DNA from: Paraburkholderia hospita
Lineage (GTDB): Bacteria; Pseudomonadota; Gammaproteobacteria; Burkholderiales; Burkholderiaceae
Assembly (NCBI RefSeq): GCF_002902965.1
Contig: NZ_CP026106.1
Span: 2,604,001 to 2,668,000 of the forward strand
Reading direction: 5' to 3'
Length of the DNA stretch: 64,000 nt
Numbering within the stretch: the stretch's first letter is position 1; every line of letters starts with the position of its first letter. The notes beneath the pieces were generated by a model. The model was not told the DNA's origin. It searched no databases and saw only the letters and a list, made by a program, of their open reading frames with translations. The translations under genes and the position numbers were made by a program. Of the stretch, positions 37,292 through 45,269 are shown one piece after another.

Positions 37292-37693
37292 CTACCACCT
37301 CGGCGCGATATCGGCCAGTTGCGCGACTCCGCGTCCAAACGAGAAGTTCTCGTTTGGCACGGGCACGAGCGCGATGAAGACATCGTCGGGCGACACGCCG
37401 ACGTCCCGCTCCAGCAGACGCGTCATCGTCGCCATCAACGCTGCCTTGTCCGACGCAGGTCGATGTGCGCCTAGCATGACCGTCACGATCATGGCGTTCT
37501 TGCTTCGCTCCATCTCCATGAACGTGGGATCGATGAACAGTTCATCGTCGCCGTGTTCGCTGATCATGATGAACCGGTCTCCCTTGGGAATGCCCAGCGC
37601 TTCAACCAGCGACATGTTGAGTGCGTTGCCCATCGCGATCTTCTGTTCGCGACTGAAGCGCCCTTTAGGAATATGTGCGTGAAATACCGGCAT
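37292..37693 (-). CDS. tautomerase family protein
   Basis: A 133-residue protein of the tautomerase superfamily. After removal of Met the first residue is the catalytic Pro1 (MPVFHAHIPKGRFSREQKIAMGNALN). VMLGAHRPASDKAALMATMTRLLERDVGVSPDDVFIALV follows the beta-alpha-beta pattern. The length is that of the malonate-semialdehyde-decarboxylase or cis-CaaD-like groups rather than the 62-residue 4-oxalocrotonate type. GGAG lies 7 nt before the ATG. It is downstream of the hydrolase at 37739, 45 bp away on the same strand. Confidence 0.88.
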   Translation of the reverse strand: MPVFHAHIPKGRFSREQKIAMGNALNMSLVEALGIPKGDRFIMISEHGDDELFIDPTFMEMERSKNAMIVTVMLGAHRPASDKAALMATMTRLLERDVGVSPDDVFIALVPVPNENFSFGRGVAQLADIAPRW

Positions 37694-37738
37694 GTGTGTT
37701 CTCCATTTGCCTAAACTGATTGCTGTAGGGTTCGTCTA

Positions 37739-38662
37739 TTAAATCTGTTTGCGCCCGGCCGCATCGGCACCAGTGAGATGCAGCGTGAACCAGTCCACGG
37801 CCGCGCCGCTCGCGAGATCAAATGCCGCGTCGTACGGATCGAAGTGATGGCCCGGCACCAACACGAGCCGCTTGGGTTCGAGCGCGCGTTCGTAGGCTTC
37901 GAGTTCGAGATCGGTCATGGTCACGCGGTCGTCGTTCGCAATGACCATCAGAAGCGGCGTCGGCGAGATGCGGCTTACCCACACGCCGGGCTCATACATG
38001 CTCGCGGCAAATGACGAGCGCAGCGTGACACGGTTTTCCCAAGCTGCACCGGCCAACGGCTGCGAATAGAACGCAGTCGCTTCAGGCGACCGATAAGCAG
38101 CAGGCACGCTCGCGTCGGCGCTGACGACGGCCTGAACGCGCGAAGCGTGGCCACGATGCTGCTCGCGCAGATCCTCAGTCACGGTGGCAATCCAGGCGGG
38201 CATCGCGTCGGGCGCGACGCGGCGTCGAACCTGCTCGAAGCCGCTGATGGTCGGAACCTGCGAGACGACGCATTTGACGCGACGGTCCGTCGCGGCAAGC
38301 ACCAGTGCGTGCCCGCCGCTGAAACTGCTGCCCCAGATTCCGATACGCGCGGGGTCCACTTCGGGCCGGCTCTCGAGCCAGGTGATCGCTCTGCGCCAAT
38401 CGGCGATCTGCGCCCACGGATCGATATCCTGGCGCGGTGTGCCGTCGCTCGAACCAAAGTTTCGATGATCATGCACGAGGACAACGAAGCCGGCCTCCGC
38501 GAACGCAGTCGCGAAACGTTCAAGGCCGTGTTCCTTCACGGCGGCGAATCCGTGACACATCGATATCGCTGCGCGACGCTCCGTCGCGGCGGGCACAAAC
38601 AGCCAGCCGCGCAACGTGACGCCGCCTTCTCCGGCGAACTCTATTTCAGTCCTGCTGATCAT
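37739..38662 (-). CDS. alpha/beta hydrolase
   Basis: A 307-residue serine hydrolase. The nucleophile sits in GIWGSSFSGGHALV, and the oxyanion/early loop is SMCHGFAAVKEHGLERFA. DHRNFGSSDGTPRQDIDP precedes the nucleophile, an Asp lies in VIANDDRVTM, and the His in VPGHHFDPYD. It resembles S15/dienelactone-hydrolase-like esterases. I chose the ATG at 38662 because the longer frame (to 39019) overlaps the divergent hydrolase. Probably co-transcribed with the tautomerase. Confidence 0.85.
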   Translation of the reverse strand: MISRTEIEFAGEGGVTLRGWLFVPAATERRAAISMCHGFAAVKEHGLERFATAFAEAGFVVLVHDHRNFGSSDGTPRQDIDPWAQIADWRRAITWLESRPEVDPARIGIWGSSFSGGHALVLAATDRRVKCVVSQVPTISGFEQVRRRVAPDAMPAWIATVTEDLREQHRGHASRVQAVVSADASVPAAYRSPEATAFYSQPLAGAAWENRVTLRSSFAASMYEPGVWVSRISPTPLLMVIANDDRVTMTDLELEAYERALEPKRLVLVPGHHFDPYDAAFDLASGAAVDWFTLHLTGADAAGRKQI

Positions 38663-38689
38663 GCCGCACTCCGTCTTTACAATACGTTG

Positions 38690-38701
38690 ATATGCGCATA
38701 T
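38690..38701. promoter_or_regulatory. perfect palindrome between divergent hydrolase genes
   Basis: ATATGCGCATAT lies midway in the 87-bp gap between the two divergent hydrolase genes, a good place for a repressor site. The MarR-type regulator encoded two genes downstream is the natural candidate. The link is inferred. Confidence 0.45.
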
Positions 38702-38749
38702 TATGATCGACACCAGCGTTTGACAAGCACCTTTGTCGAGGAGACGAGC

Positions 38750-39586
38750 ATGACAGCAGTATCCGATCTGACGAATGATCCGGATCAGCCGCCGTACGAC
38801 GCGCTGATCTTCATTCATGGTTTCCTCGACAATCGCACCGTCTGGAACGATCTGATCGAGGCGCTTGCGCCCTCTTCGGTGCCCGTGATCGCGCGCGATC
38901 TTCGCGGCGCAGGTGATCGTCGCAATGAAGACGACGCGTGCACGCTGGCGCAAGCGGTCGCCGATATCGTGCAAGTGTTCGACGACAGGCGGTTGTCGCG
39001 CGTGGCGCTGGTCGGACACAGCATGGGTGCGCAGATCGCGGAACTCGTCGCCAGTGAACGTGCCGCACAGGTCGCGTCGTTGACGCTGATCACGCCCACA
39101 CCTTTGCGTGGCAACACATTGCCGGACGAAGTACGCGATCTGCTGCGAGAAAGCGGTGACGCTCCCGCCGTCCAGCGTCAGATTCGCGTTTCATTCTCGA
39201 CCCATCTGAATAGCGATCAACTCGATTCATTGACCGCGCCCCACGTATTGATGAACAAGGCCACCGTTCGCCAGTATTACGATGCGTTCACGCTCGGCGA
39301 TCCGCGTGGCAATACGCCGTGTGCGTTTCGTGGCCCGATCATGGTGATCGGCGCCCAGGACGATCCTGTGATCACGGTCGAGCAGATCGCCGCCGAATGC
39401 CGCGAGCGCTTCCCGGCAGCAAGTTTTCGCATCGTCGCGCACTCCGGTCACTGGCCGCATTTGGAACAGCCGGCGCAAACGGCACAACTCCTCGCGCGAC
39501 ACCTTGGATGGGCAACGCTTAAACCGGCTACGTCCGCGCAAGCGTCACGGCACGACTACGTCAGTGCCTCTGACGAAAGCCGCTGA
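38750..39586 (+). CDS. alpha/beta hydrolase
   Basis: A 278-residue hydrolase of the classic alpha/beta fold. LIFIHGFLDNRTVWNDLI is the oxyanion HG motif, RVALVGHSMGAQIAELVA holds the nucleophile Ser in GHSMG, VIGAQDDPVIT the acid, and HSGHWPHLEQP the His. GAGGAG lies just before the ATG at 38750. It is followed by a MarR regulator and an NTF2-like protein on the same strand. Substrate unknown. Confidence 0.88.
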   Translation: MTAVSDLTNDPDQPPYDALIFIHGFLDNRTVWNDLIEALAPSSVPVIARDLRGAGDRRNEDDACTLAQAVADIVQVFDDRRLSRVALVGHSMGAQIAELVASERAAQVASLTLITPTPLRGNTLPDEVRDLLRESGDAPAVQRQIRVSFSTHLNSDQLDSLTAPHVLMNKATVRQYYDAFTLGDPRGNTPCAFRGPIMVIGAQDDPVITVEQIAAECRERFPAASFRIVAHSGHWPHLEQPAQTAQLLARHLGWATLKPATSAQASRHDYVSASDESR

Positions 39587-39632
39587 GCCTCGCGTATATT
39601 TCCGAGTTCGACGAAACGTGAGCGAATACGAC

Positions 39633-40115
39633 ATGCCAATCCAAAAGGAACTGCTGGAAGATATCGATGGGCGTTGCAATTGTCTTGCGGCGCGCAAGGC
39701 ATCCCGGTATCTGACAGCGGCATATGACCAGGCTCTCGCGCCCGCGGACCTGCGCGCCACGCAGTTCTCGATTCTCTACAAGCTCGCCAAAGACGGACCG
39801 CTCACGATTGGCGATCTTGCCGCCGCCATGGCGATGGATCGCACGACGCTTTCTACGAACCTGAAACCACTCGAGCGGGACGGGCTCCTCGAAATGGTCC
39901 CCGGACAGGATCGCCGCGTGAGGATGGTCATGATTACAGACGCAGGCGTAGCGCGCTATCGCACGGCGCTTCCGATGTGGCAAGGGGTTCAGCAGGAATT
40001 CGAAGGTCACTACGGCGAAAAGCGTGCAGTCGCGTTGCGCAACGCTTTGCGCAACGTGTTGAATAGCGGATTCAGCCCTTGGGCTGACGGCGAAGGCGCT
40101 ACCGCTAAAGACTAG
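39633..40115 (+). CDS. MarR-family transcriptional regulator
   Basis: A 160-residue winged-helix regulator. QFSILYKLAKDGPLTIGDLAAAMAMDRTTLSTNLKPLERDGLLEMVPGQDRRVRMVMITDAG is the MarR DNA-binding domain with the wing DRRVR. Helices at both ends form the dimer. An N-terminal pair of Cys (GRCNCLAARKASRY) is characteristic of a MarR subgroup and could sense oxidants. ATG at 39633 is chosen; a GTG at 39618 is possible. It probably binds the palindromes at 38690 and/or 40196. Confidence 0.88.
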   Translation: MPIQKELLEDIDGRCNCLAARKASRYLTAAYDQALAPADLRATQFSILYKLAKDGPLTIGDLAAAMAMDRTTLSTNLKPLERDGLLEMVPGQDRRVRMVMITDAGVARYRTALPMWQGVQQEFEGHYGEKRAVALRNALRNVLNSGFSPWADGEGATAKD

Positions 40116-40195
40116 ACACGCGCCGATCGGGCAGGAGTTGGCGGCGCATGCCGCCCATTCGGCAGCGCATTCGTCACGGATACGCTGCCGGATTA

Positions 40196-40209
40196 TGTGC
40201 ATATGCACA
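40196..40209. promoter_or_regulatory. perfect 14-bp palindrome upstream of the NTF2-like gene
   Basis: TGTGCATATGCACA lies 38 bp upstream of the next start codon and 81 bp after the MarR gene. Its symmetry and size fit a MarR dimer. It shares TGC/GCA cores with the palindrome at 38690. Confidence 0.5.
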
Positions 40210-40246
40210 ACGTTGCACACATCATCCGAAATGACAGGAGACACGT

Positions 40247-40675
40247 ATGAAGCACCCCCATATCGTCGAGGCATGCCGGAAAGCATTCAGCGGATTCGAG
40301 CTCAACGACAAGACCGACCTCGTTGCCTTACTTGACGACGATGTCGTCTTCGAGTTCTCCGACTCCCTGCCCTACGGCGGAACCTACGAGGGAAAGCAGG
40401 AGTTTCTAGCCTTCTGGAAGCACGTTTATGAGAAGTGGGAGACTTTCACTTACGACGCCAGAGCGGTCCTTGAAGCAGACGATTACATCATCGTCCCTGT
40501 CCTGACGCGGGCAAAAGCGCTCAACGGTTATCTGATGGAAAACGAACATCTGTTTCTGTTCAAGGTCCGGGACGGCCGGATCGTTCACGGACGCCTCTAC
40601 GCCGACACCGCGCGAGGACGCGACATTCTGGAAGACAAGCCGCCGAAGCGCTATCCGAAACTGATCCTTAATTAA
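40247..40675 (+). CDS. SnoaL-like / NTF2-fold protein
   Basis: A 142-residue protein of the NTF2-like (SnoaL, ketosteroid-isomerase-like) fold. It has an N-terminal helix (VEACRKAFSGFELNDKTDLVALL), DDDVVFEFSDSLPYGGTYEGKQEFLAFW, and the strand set LEADDYIIVPVLTRAKA, NEHLFLFKVRDGRIVHGRLYADT. AGGAG precedes the ATG. These proteins act as small-molecule isomerases, cyclases or binding proteins; the role here is unknown. Confidence 0.82.
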   Translation: MKHPHIVEACRKAFSGFELNDKTDLVALLDDDVVFEFSDSLPYGGTYEGKQEFLAFWKHVYEKWETFTYDARAVLEADDYIIVPVLTRAKALNGYLMENEHLFLFKVRDGRIVHGRLYADTARGRDILEDKPPKRYPKLILN

Positions 40676-40783
40676 GCCCATGTCGTGACCTGGACGGCTC
40701 GCGCGTTGAGCAATCGAAGTGGCGCGGCAGCCCGGAGGTACTGTCCGGGCGAGCCGCGCGCGACACATGGAGCGTGCCGCCCT

Positions 40784-41713
40784 CTAGCGCACCCAGCCAC
40801 GCTCGATCAACGGCACATCCCAACCGGGCTCAGTGCCGAGCCAGTCCACCAGAAACTCGACCAGCGCCTTCACCTTGAGCGCCTGGCGTTGCGTGGCCGG
40901 GTACACGGCCGCGAAGTTCAAAGGCGATAGCGCATAGTCGGCGAGAATGGGCACAAGCGAGCCGTCGAGCAGCGGCGCGCTCGCCACCAGCGTGGGCAAA
41001 CACACGACACCACCGCCCGTCAGCGCATAGTCGCGCAGCAGATGTACCGAGTTCGAGCGGATCATGCCGGGCAGCTCCATCTGGAAGACCTCGTCGCCAC
41101 GCGTCATCGTCCAGTGATTGCGCGATGGATAGCCCGAATAGAGCGCCGTCGTGTGCTGCAGCAATTCGCGAGGATGCTGCGGCGCGCCGTGCTCTTCGAG
41201 GTATGACGGCGCAGCGCAAAAGAGCCGCCTCACGGTAAAGAGCCGCCGCTCGATCAACGACTCCGAGATAGCAGGGAAGACCTGGAACGCGACATCGAAG
41301 CCCTCTTCGATGGGATCGACGACGCGGTCGTTCACGATGATGTCGAGCTGGATGCCGGGATAGCGCCGGTTGAATTCCCCTAACACCGCGCCGAAATGAC
41401 CCAGCGCGAAACCAGGCAGCATCTGGATACGCAGCCGCCCGGTGGGCGTGGCGCGCAATTCGCGCATCTGATCGGTCAGGTCGTTGACGCGCCCCACCAC
41501 CTCCGCACATTCACGATAGAACGCCTCGCCGACTTCGGAGAGCCGCACGTGACGCGTGCTGCGGTGAAACAATGGGGCGTTGACGAAGCGCTCCAGTTGC
41601 TGGATGCGGTTCGTCACGACCGAACTGGTCACGCCGAGTTGTCGTGATGCCTCGGCGAAGCTGCTTGTTTCCGCAACCCGCACGAAAGCCTCGATACTCA
41701 GAAAACGATCCAT
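40784..41713 (-). CDS. LysR-family transcriptional regulator
   Basis: A 309-residue LysR regulator. The N-terminal helix-turn-helix is FVRVAETSSFAEASRQLGVTSSVVTNRIQQLE (about residues 10-45). A two-lobed effector domain starts near residue 90 (TGRLRIQMLPGFALGHFGAVLGEFNRRYPGI). It belongs to the large CrgA/AaeR-like group with RHVRLSEVGEAFY. The adjacent upstream gene is an MFS transporter on the same strand, separated by a terminator, so its target is not obvious. Confidence 0.93.
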   Translation of the reverse strand: MDRFLSIEAFVRVAETSSFAEASRQLGVTSSVVTNRIQQLERFVNAPLFHRSTRHVRLSEVGEAFYRECAEVVGRVNDLTDQMRELRATPTGRLRIQMLPGFALGHFGAVLGEFNRRYPGIQLDIIVNDRVVDPIEEGFDVAFQVFPAISESLIERRLFTVRRLFCAAPSYLEEHGAPQHPRELLQHTTALYSGYPSRNHWTMTRGDEVFQMELPGMIRSNSVHLLRDYALTGGGVVCLPTLVASAPLLDGSLVPILADYALSPLNFAAVYPATQRQALKVKALVEFLVDWLGTEPGWDVPLIERGWVR

Positions 41714-41730
41714 GCCGCTTCCCTGTCATC

Positions 41731-41753
41731 GTGTACAGCACGTCAGTGTATAC
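41731..41753. promoter_or_regulatory. imperfect inverted repeat upstream of the LysR gene
   Basis: GTGTACA and TGTATAC (6 of 7 bases symmetric) flank a 9-nt spacer, 18-40 bp upstream of the LysR start. This fits a LysR-type autoregulatory site. Confidence 0.4.
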
Positions 41754-41808
41754 GCGCTGACGCCGGCGACAGTGGCATGCGTGAACATCAGCCTGAAGGC
41801 AAATGAAA

Positions 41809-41851
41809 GCGCACGGCGTGCTGCTTCTTCTCGAAGTAGCACGCCGTGCGC
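41809..41851 (-). terminator. terminator of the MFS gene at 41874
   Basis: A 19-bp stem with one G-T pair (13 outer pairs perfect, GCGCACGGCGTGC/GCACGCCGTGCGC) and a 5-nt loop, 22 bp after the transporter stop on the minus strand. It is followed by TTTCATTT, a modest U-tract. Confidence 0.75.
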
Positions 41852-41873
41852 ATAAGTACTCGTATCGGTGGCT

Positions 41874-43154
41874 TTATTCGAATTGCTCGGCCACAGGAAA
41901 TTCGCCCGTCGACCCATTGCGCCGGCGCAATTTGGCAGGTGCAGTCTCCTTGAGCAGCAGGCTCACACCGATGCCAAGCAAAACCGCGCAGATTGGCAGC
42001 CACAGAATATTCTGAATGCCAAAGCGAGTCGCGACGAAACCAGCAAGCGCAGGCGCCACCCCGCCGCCGAAGATCTCTCCCGCGCCAACCACGATCCCGA
42101 TTGCCGTCGAGACCATGCCGACGGGCGCCGCCTCCGTCGCGACCGGTCCGGAGAGCAGCGAAACGAGGCCAAGCGTGAAAAACGCCGACACGAACAGCAC
42201 AGCGAACAAGGCCACCGGCTGCGCGCCGAGCCCGCGAAACACGTACAACATCACCGCCGTCCCCGCGAAACCGACCACGCTCGCAAGTCGCCGCCCCACC
42301 AGATCGGAAAGCCCCGGCAAGCCGAACTGGCCAACGAATCCACCAAAGCCGATAGCCGAGACCACGATACCCATGCGCTGCGTGTCGAGCGCCAGGTACT
42401 CGGTGAGATAGAGCGGCAGCATCGCCCCCAGCACGAAGACGCCCGTCATCGCGCAGAACAGCGCGACCATCGCGACACGGATATTCCCGCTCTTCAGCAC
42501 GTCGCGCCAGTTGCCGCGCCGGGCTTGCGCCGTCGCCTGCCCAGGCGACTCGGAGGGCACCGATACAGGCGTGGTCTTCGGCTCGCGAATCACGCGGAAC
42601 ATCAGCAGGCCGAGGATCAGCCCGGGAACGGAGACCAAAGCGAACACCCAGCGCCACGACATCACGTTGAGCAACTGCGTGGCAATGATGGGCGAAAGAG
42701 CCAGTCCGAACAGCGCGAATCCGCTTTGCTGGAGCCCGAGATTGAAGCCACGGCGTTTCGGATGCGAGGCGTCGGCTGTCGCGGCGAAACTCGTCGGGCA
42801 GAACGAGCCTTCGGCGACGCCCATCAGGGCCCGCACAGCCATCAGACTCGCGAGTCCGCCCGCAACACCCGAAAATCCCGACAATAGCGAGAACGCGACA
42901 ATAGCGGGAATCAGGACCTTACGGCGTCCAAACTTGTCGGAGATGCCGCCCATCAACGCAGCGAAGACACCCCATGAAAGACCAAGGATGCCGATACAGT
43001 TGCCGACGTCCTGGGCCGTCAGATGCAGGTCCTTCATGATGGACGGGAAAAGCGGCGCGATCAGCCATCGGTCCAGGCCCACCAGCCCGAATCCGAGCGC
43101 GAGCAGCGTCACCGCTTTCCATTCGTAGGACACGTCCCACTTGTTCGATCTCAT
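41874..43154 (-). CDS. MFS transporter
   Basis: A 426-residue 12-helix transporter. The first helix reads LLALGFGLVGLDRWLIAPLFPSI and the loop 2-3 motif is GGISDKFGRRKVLIPAI. MAVRALMGVAEGSFCPTSFAATADASHPKRRG is the helix 4-5 block. It resembles the sugar-acid/aromatic-acid transporters loosely, but no subfamily is certain. ATG at 43154 begins MRSNKWDVSYEWK. It ends at the terminator at 41809-41851 and has no catabolic partner nearby. Confidence 0.85.
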   Translation of the reverse strand: MRSNKWDVSYEWKAVTLLALGFGLVGLDRWLIAPLFPSIMKDLHLTAQDVGNCIGILGLSWGVFAALMGGISDKFGRRKVLIPAIVAFSLLSGFSGVAGGLASLMAVRALMGVAEGSFCPTSFAATADASHPKRRGFNLGLQQSGFALFGLALSPIIATQLLNVMSWRWVFALVSVPGLILGLLMFRVIREPKTTPVSVPSESPGQATAQARRGNWRDVLKSGNIRVAMVALFCAMTGVFVLGAMLPLYLTEYLALDTQRMGIVVSAIGFGGFVGQFGLPGLSDLVGRRLASVVGFAGTAVMLYVFRGLGAQPVALFAVLFVSAFFTLGLVSLLSGPVATEAAPVGMVSTAIGIVVGAGEIFGGGVAPALAGFVATRFGIQNILWLPICAVLLGIGVSLLLKETAPAKLRRRNGSTGEFPVAEQFE

Positions 43155-43602
43155 CCTTGTCTCCTATGACAAATTCGACGGCGACCGCACGCAGTGCAAG
43201 CAGCCCGCGGCGTACACAGCGCCGACGGAGGAAGAATGATCCAGGCGCAACGTGGAAAGAATGCGATGACGACCGAATACGTCATTCGCGAAATGCAAAC
43301 AATGGCCGCGACATGCCCCGCGAGGCATGCCGGACAAGGATCTGCGCTGAAAACGGAGGCGGTCGCGTCAAGCTTCTGGTGTACCCCAGGGCTACCCCGG
43401 GTAGACGCGTGCCCGGCCGGGCGGCGGTGTGACGCGCGGCAGAGGGCTTCGCCGGTGCTGTCGAGACAGTTACCTCGGGTCTAACGCTCGCCGCCTGCTC
43501 GATCCTATGATTCGTCGTTGGGCGGATGACTACCAGCATGTCGCGGCGAAGCGCACCTTCAACAAGGCAATATAACTTCCATACCTTGCAAAGACAGGTT
43601 TT
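43155..43602. other. intergenic region, no supported gene
   Basis: This 448-bp gap is GC-rich near 43380-43440, with several short CCCGGG-type inverted repeats but no clear terminator after dhaL. Short frames on both strands lack ribosome sites. It carries the promoter of the minus-strand transporter at 43154. Confidence 0.35.
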
Positions 43603-44226
43603 TCAGCCAAGCGCCGCCAGAAGCCCTTCCAGAAACCGCAAATACGCCGTTGCCCCCGGATCGGCGTGACCGATGCTGCGCTCTTGCACCCATGCCGCAC
43701 GCCCCTTCTGCGATTGCAGCGCGGCCGTGCTTTCAACCTGACGCCGCGCGGTCGCAATCATCTCAGCCAGAATCTCGCGCGCGCTCCCGTTCGACGCTTC
43801 AAGCACATCGAGGCTCGGCACCAGCGCATCGAGCACGGTCTTGTCGCCGACCTTGCTCTTGCCGCGTTCGACGATGCGCGCCGCGACCGCGCGCCCAATC
43901 GTAAGCACGTCGTCTTTGCCGACCTCATGCCTATCCACCATCGTCTTTGCCGCCGCCAGCAGGCCGCCGCCGATCAACGCCGCGAACGTCGAGGGGTTAG
44001 CCGTCGAAAAGGCCTGTCCGGCGGCACGCAACATGTCGCTCATCGCCGCGTCGTCGGGTAAGGCGGCGAGCGCTTTCACGACGGCCGCCGATCCCGCCTT
44101 CACCGTAATGCCGAGATCGCCGTCGCCGAGCGCCGCATCGAGGTCCCGCAATTCGTCGGTGTGCGCCGGCAGCGCATCCAGCGCGCGGACGAGCAGCGCA
44201 CGGACGTCATTGCAGGACATGCTCAT
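43603..44226 (-). CDS. dhaL: dihydroxyacetone kinase-type ADP-binding subunit (DhaL)
   Basis: A 207-residue all-helical DhaL subunit that holds the nucleotide. Magnesium-ADP aspartates are in LDAALGDGDLGITV, where the usual GDGDHG His is Leu. KSKVGDKTVLDALVPSLDVL and GHADPGATAYLRFLEGLL are the other family blocks. GGAG precedes the ATG at 44226, 13 bp after the dhaK stop. No DhaM phosphotransferase gene is adjacent, so ATP use is likely. It is the last gene of the GntR-led operon. Confidence 0.9.
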   Translation of the reverse strand: MSMSCNDVRALLVRALDALPAHTDELRDLDAALGDGDLGITVKAGSAAVVKALAALPDDAAMSDMLRAAGQAFSTANPSTFAALIGGGLLAAAKTMVDRHEVGKDDVLTIGRAVAARIVERGKSKVGDKTVLDALVPSLDVLEASNGSAREILAEMIATARRQVESTAALQSQKGRAAWVQERSIGHADPGATAYLRFLEGLLAALG

Positions 44227-44239
44227 GATGTGCTCTCCA

Positions 44240-45250
44240 TCAAACCAGCAGCCAGTCGCGATATAGCGGCGAACGCGCGGGCGCGGCGAGCAGCGTTTCG
44301 AGTTCGTCGTCGAGCAACATCACGGTGATCGACGCACCCGCCATTTCGAGGCTCGTCACATATTCGCCGACATACGAGCGCGCAATCGACAACCCGTGAT
44401 CCCCAATCACTTTCGCCGCGCGCCTGAACAGCAGATACAGTTCTTCGAGCGGCGTCGCGCCGAGTCCGTTGATGAGCACGGCAAGCCGCGATCCCTTCGG
44501 CGCCTGCAGATCGCCAAGAATCTGACCCATCAGACGATCCGCAATGGCATCGGCGGATTCCAGCTTGCCGCGATGCGTGCCGGGTTCGCCATGAATCCCA
44601 ATGCCGATCTCCATCTCGCCATCGGGCAGCGTGAACGTGGGTTTGCCCGCAGCGGGCAGGATGGTCGGCGACAGGCCGACGCCCATGGTGCGGCAATGAT
44701 CGTTCGCCTTCGCGCAAATGCGCGCGACTTCGTCGAGCGAATCGCCGCGTTCCGCCGCAGCGCCCGCGCACTTGAAGACGAACGCCATGCCGGCCACGCC
44801 GCGCCGGTCGCTCGCGCGCTCCGCTGGCGCCGACGCGACATCGTCGGTCAGCAAGACGGTCTTGATGTCGATGCCTTCGGGTTCTGCGAGATCGGCGGCG
44901 AGATCGAAGTTGAATACGTCGCCGCCGTAGTTGCCGTACACATACAGCACGCCCGCGCCGCCGTTCACAGCTTTCGTGGCTTCGAAGATCTGTTGTGCCG
45001 ACGGCGACGAGAACACATTGCCTACCGCGACGCCGCTGCACAGCCCTTCGCCGACATAGCCAAGAAAGCCCGGCATATGGCCCGATCCACCGCCCGTGAC
45101 GATGCCGACATGCCCCGCTTTCGGCGCATCGGCACGCACGAGTGCGCGACGGTCGGCTGTCGCGGCCTTGATCCAGCCCGGGTGCGCGAGCAACAGCGCA
45201 TCAATCACTTCGTCAACGAAATCATCTGGCTGGTTGATGATCTTTTTCAC
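44240..45250 (-). CDS. dhaK: dihydroxyacetone kinase-type substrate-binding subunit (DhaK)
   Basis: A 336-residue DhaK subunit. It binds a short ketose covalently through a His; here that residue is His220 in GIGIHGEPGTHRG, the expected position. HVGIVTGGGSGHMPGFLGYVGEGLCSGVAVGNVFSSP is the N-terminal substrate loop. The usual Glu of GSGHEP is Met, as in paralogues that act on sugars other than dihydroxyacetone. GTG start at 45250 with AAGGAG upstream. It lies 19 bp after the ABC permease. Possible substrates are dihydroxyacetone, erythrulose or another ketose from this locus. Confidence 0.9.
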   Translation of the reverse strand: MKKIINQPDDFVDEVIDALLLAHPGWIKAATADRRALVRADAPKAGHVGIVTGGGSGHMPGFLGYVGEGLCSGVAVGNVFSSPSAQQIFEATKAVNGGAGVLYVYGNYGGDVFNFDLAADLAEPEGIDIKTVLLTDDVASAPAERASDRRGVAGMAFVFKCAGAAAERGDSLDEVARICAKANDHCRTMGVGLSPTILPAAGKPTFTLPDGEMEIGIGIHGEPGTHRGKLESADAIADRLMGQILGDLQAPKGSRLAVLINGLGATPLEELYLLFRRAAKVIGDHGLSIARSYVGEYVTSLEMAGASITVMLLDDELETLLAAPARSPLYRDWLLV

Positions 45251-45269
45251 GCGATTCTCCTTGTGATGA

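Noticed and set aside
43380..43440. Cluster of CCCGGG-type repeats suggesting a mobile-element end
   Set aside because: No transposase, target duplication or longer terminal repeat is visible.
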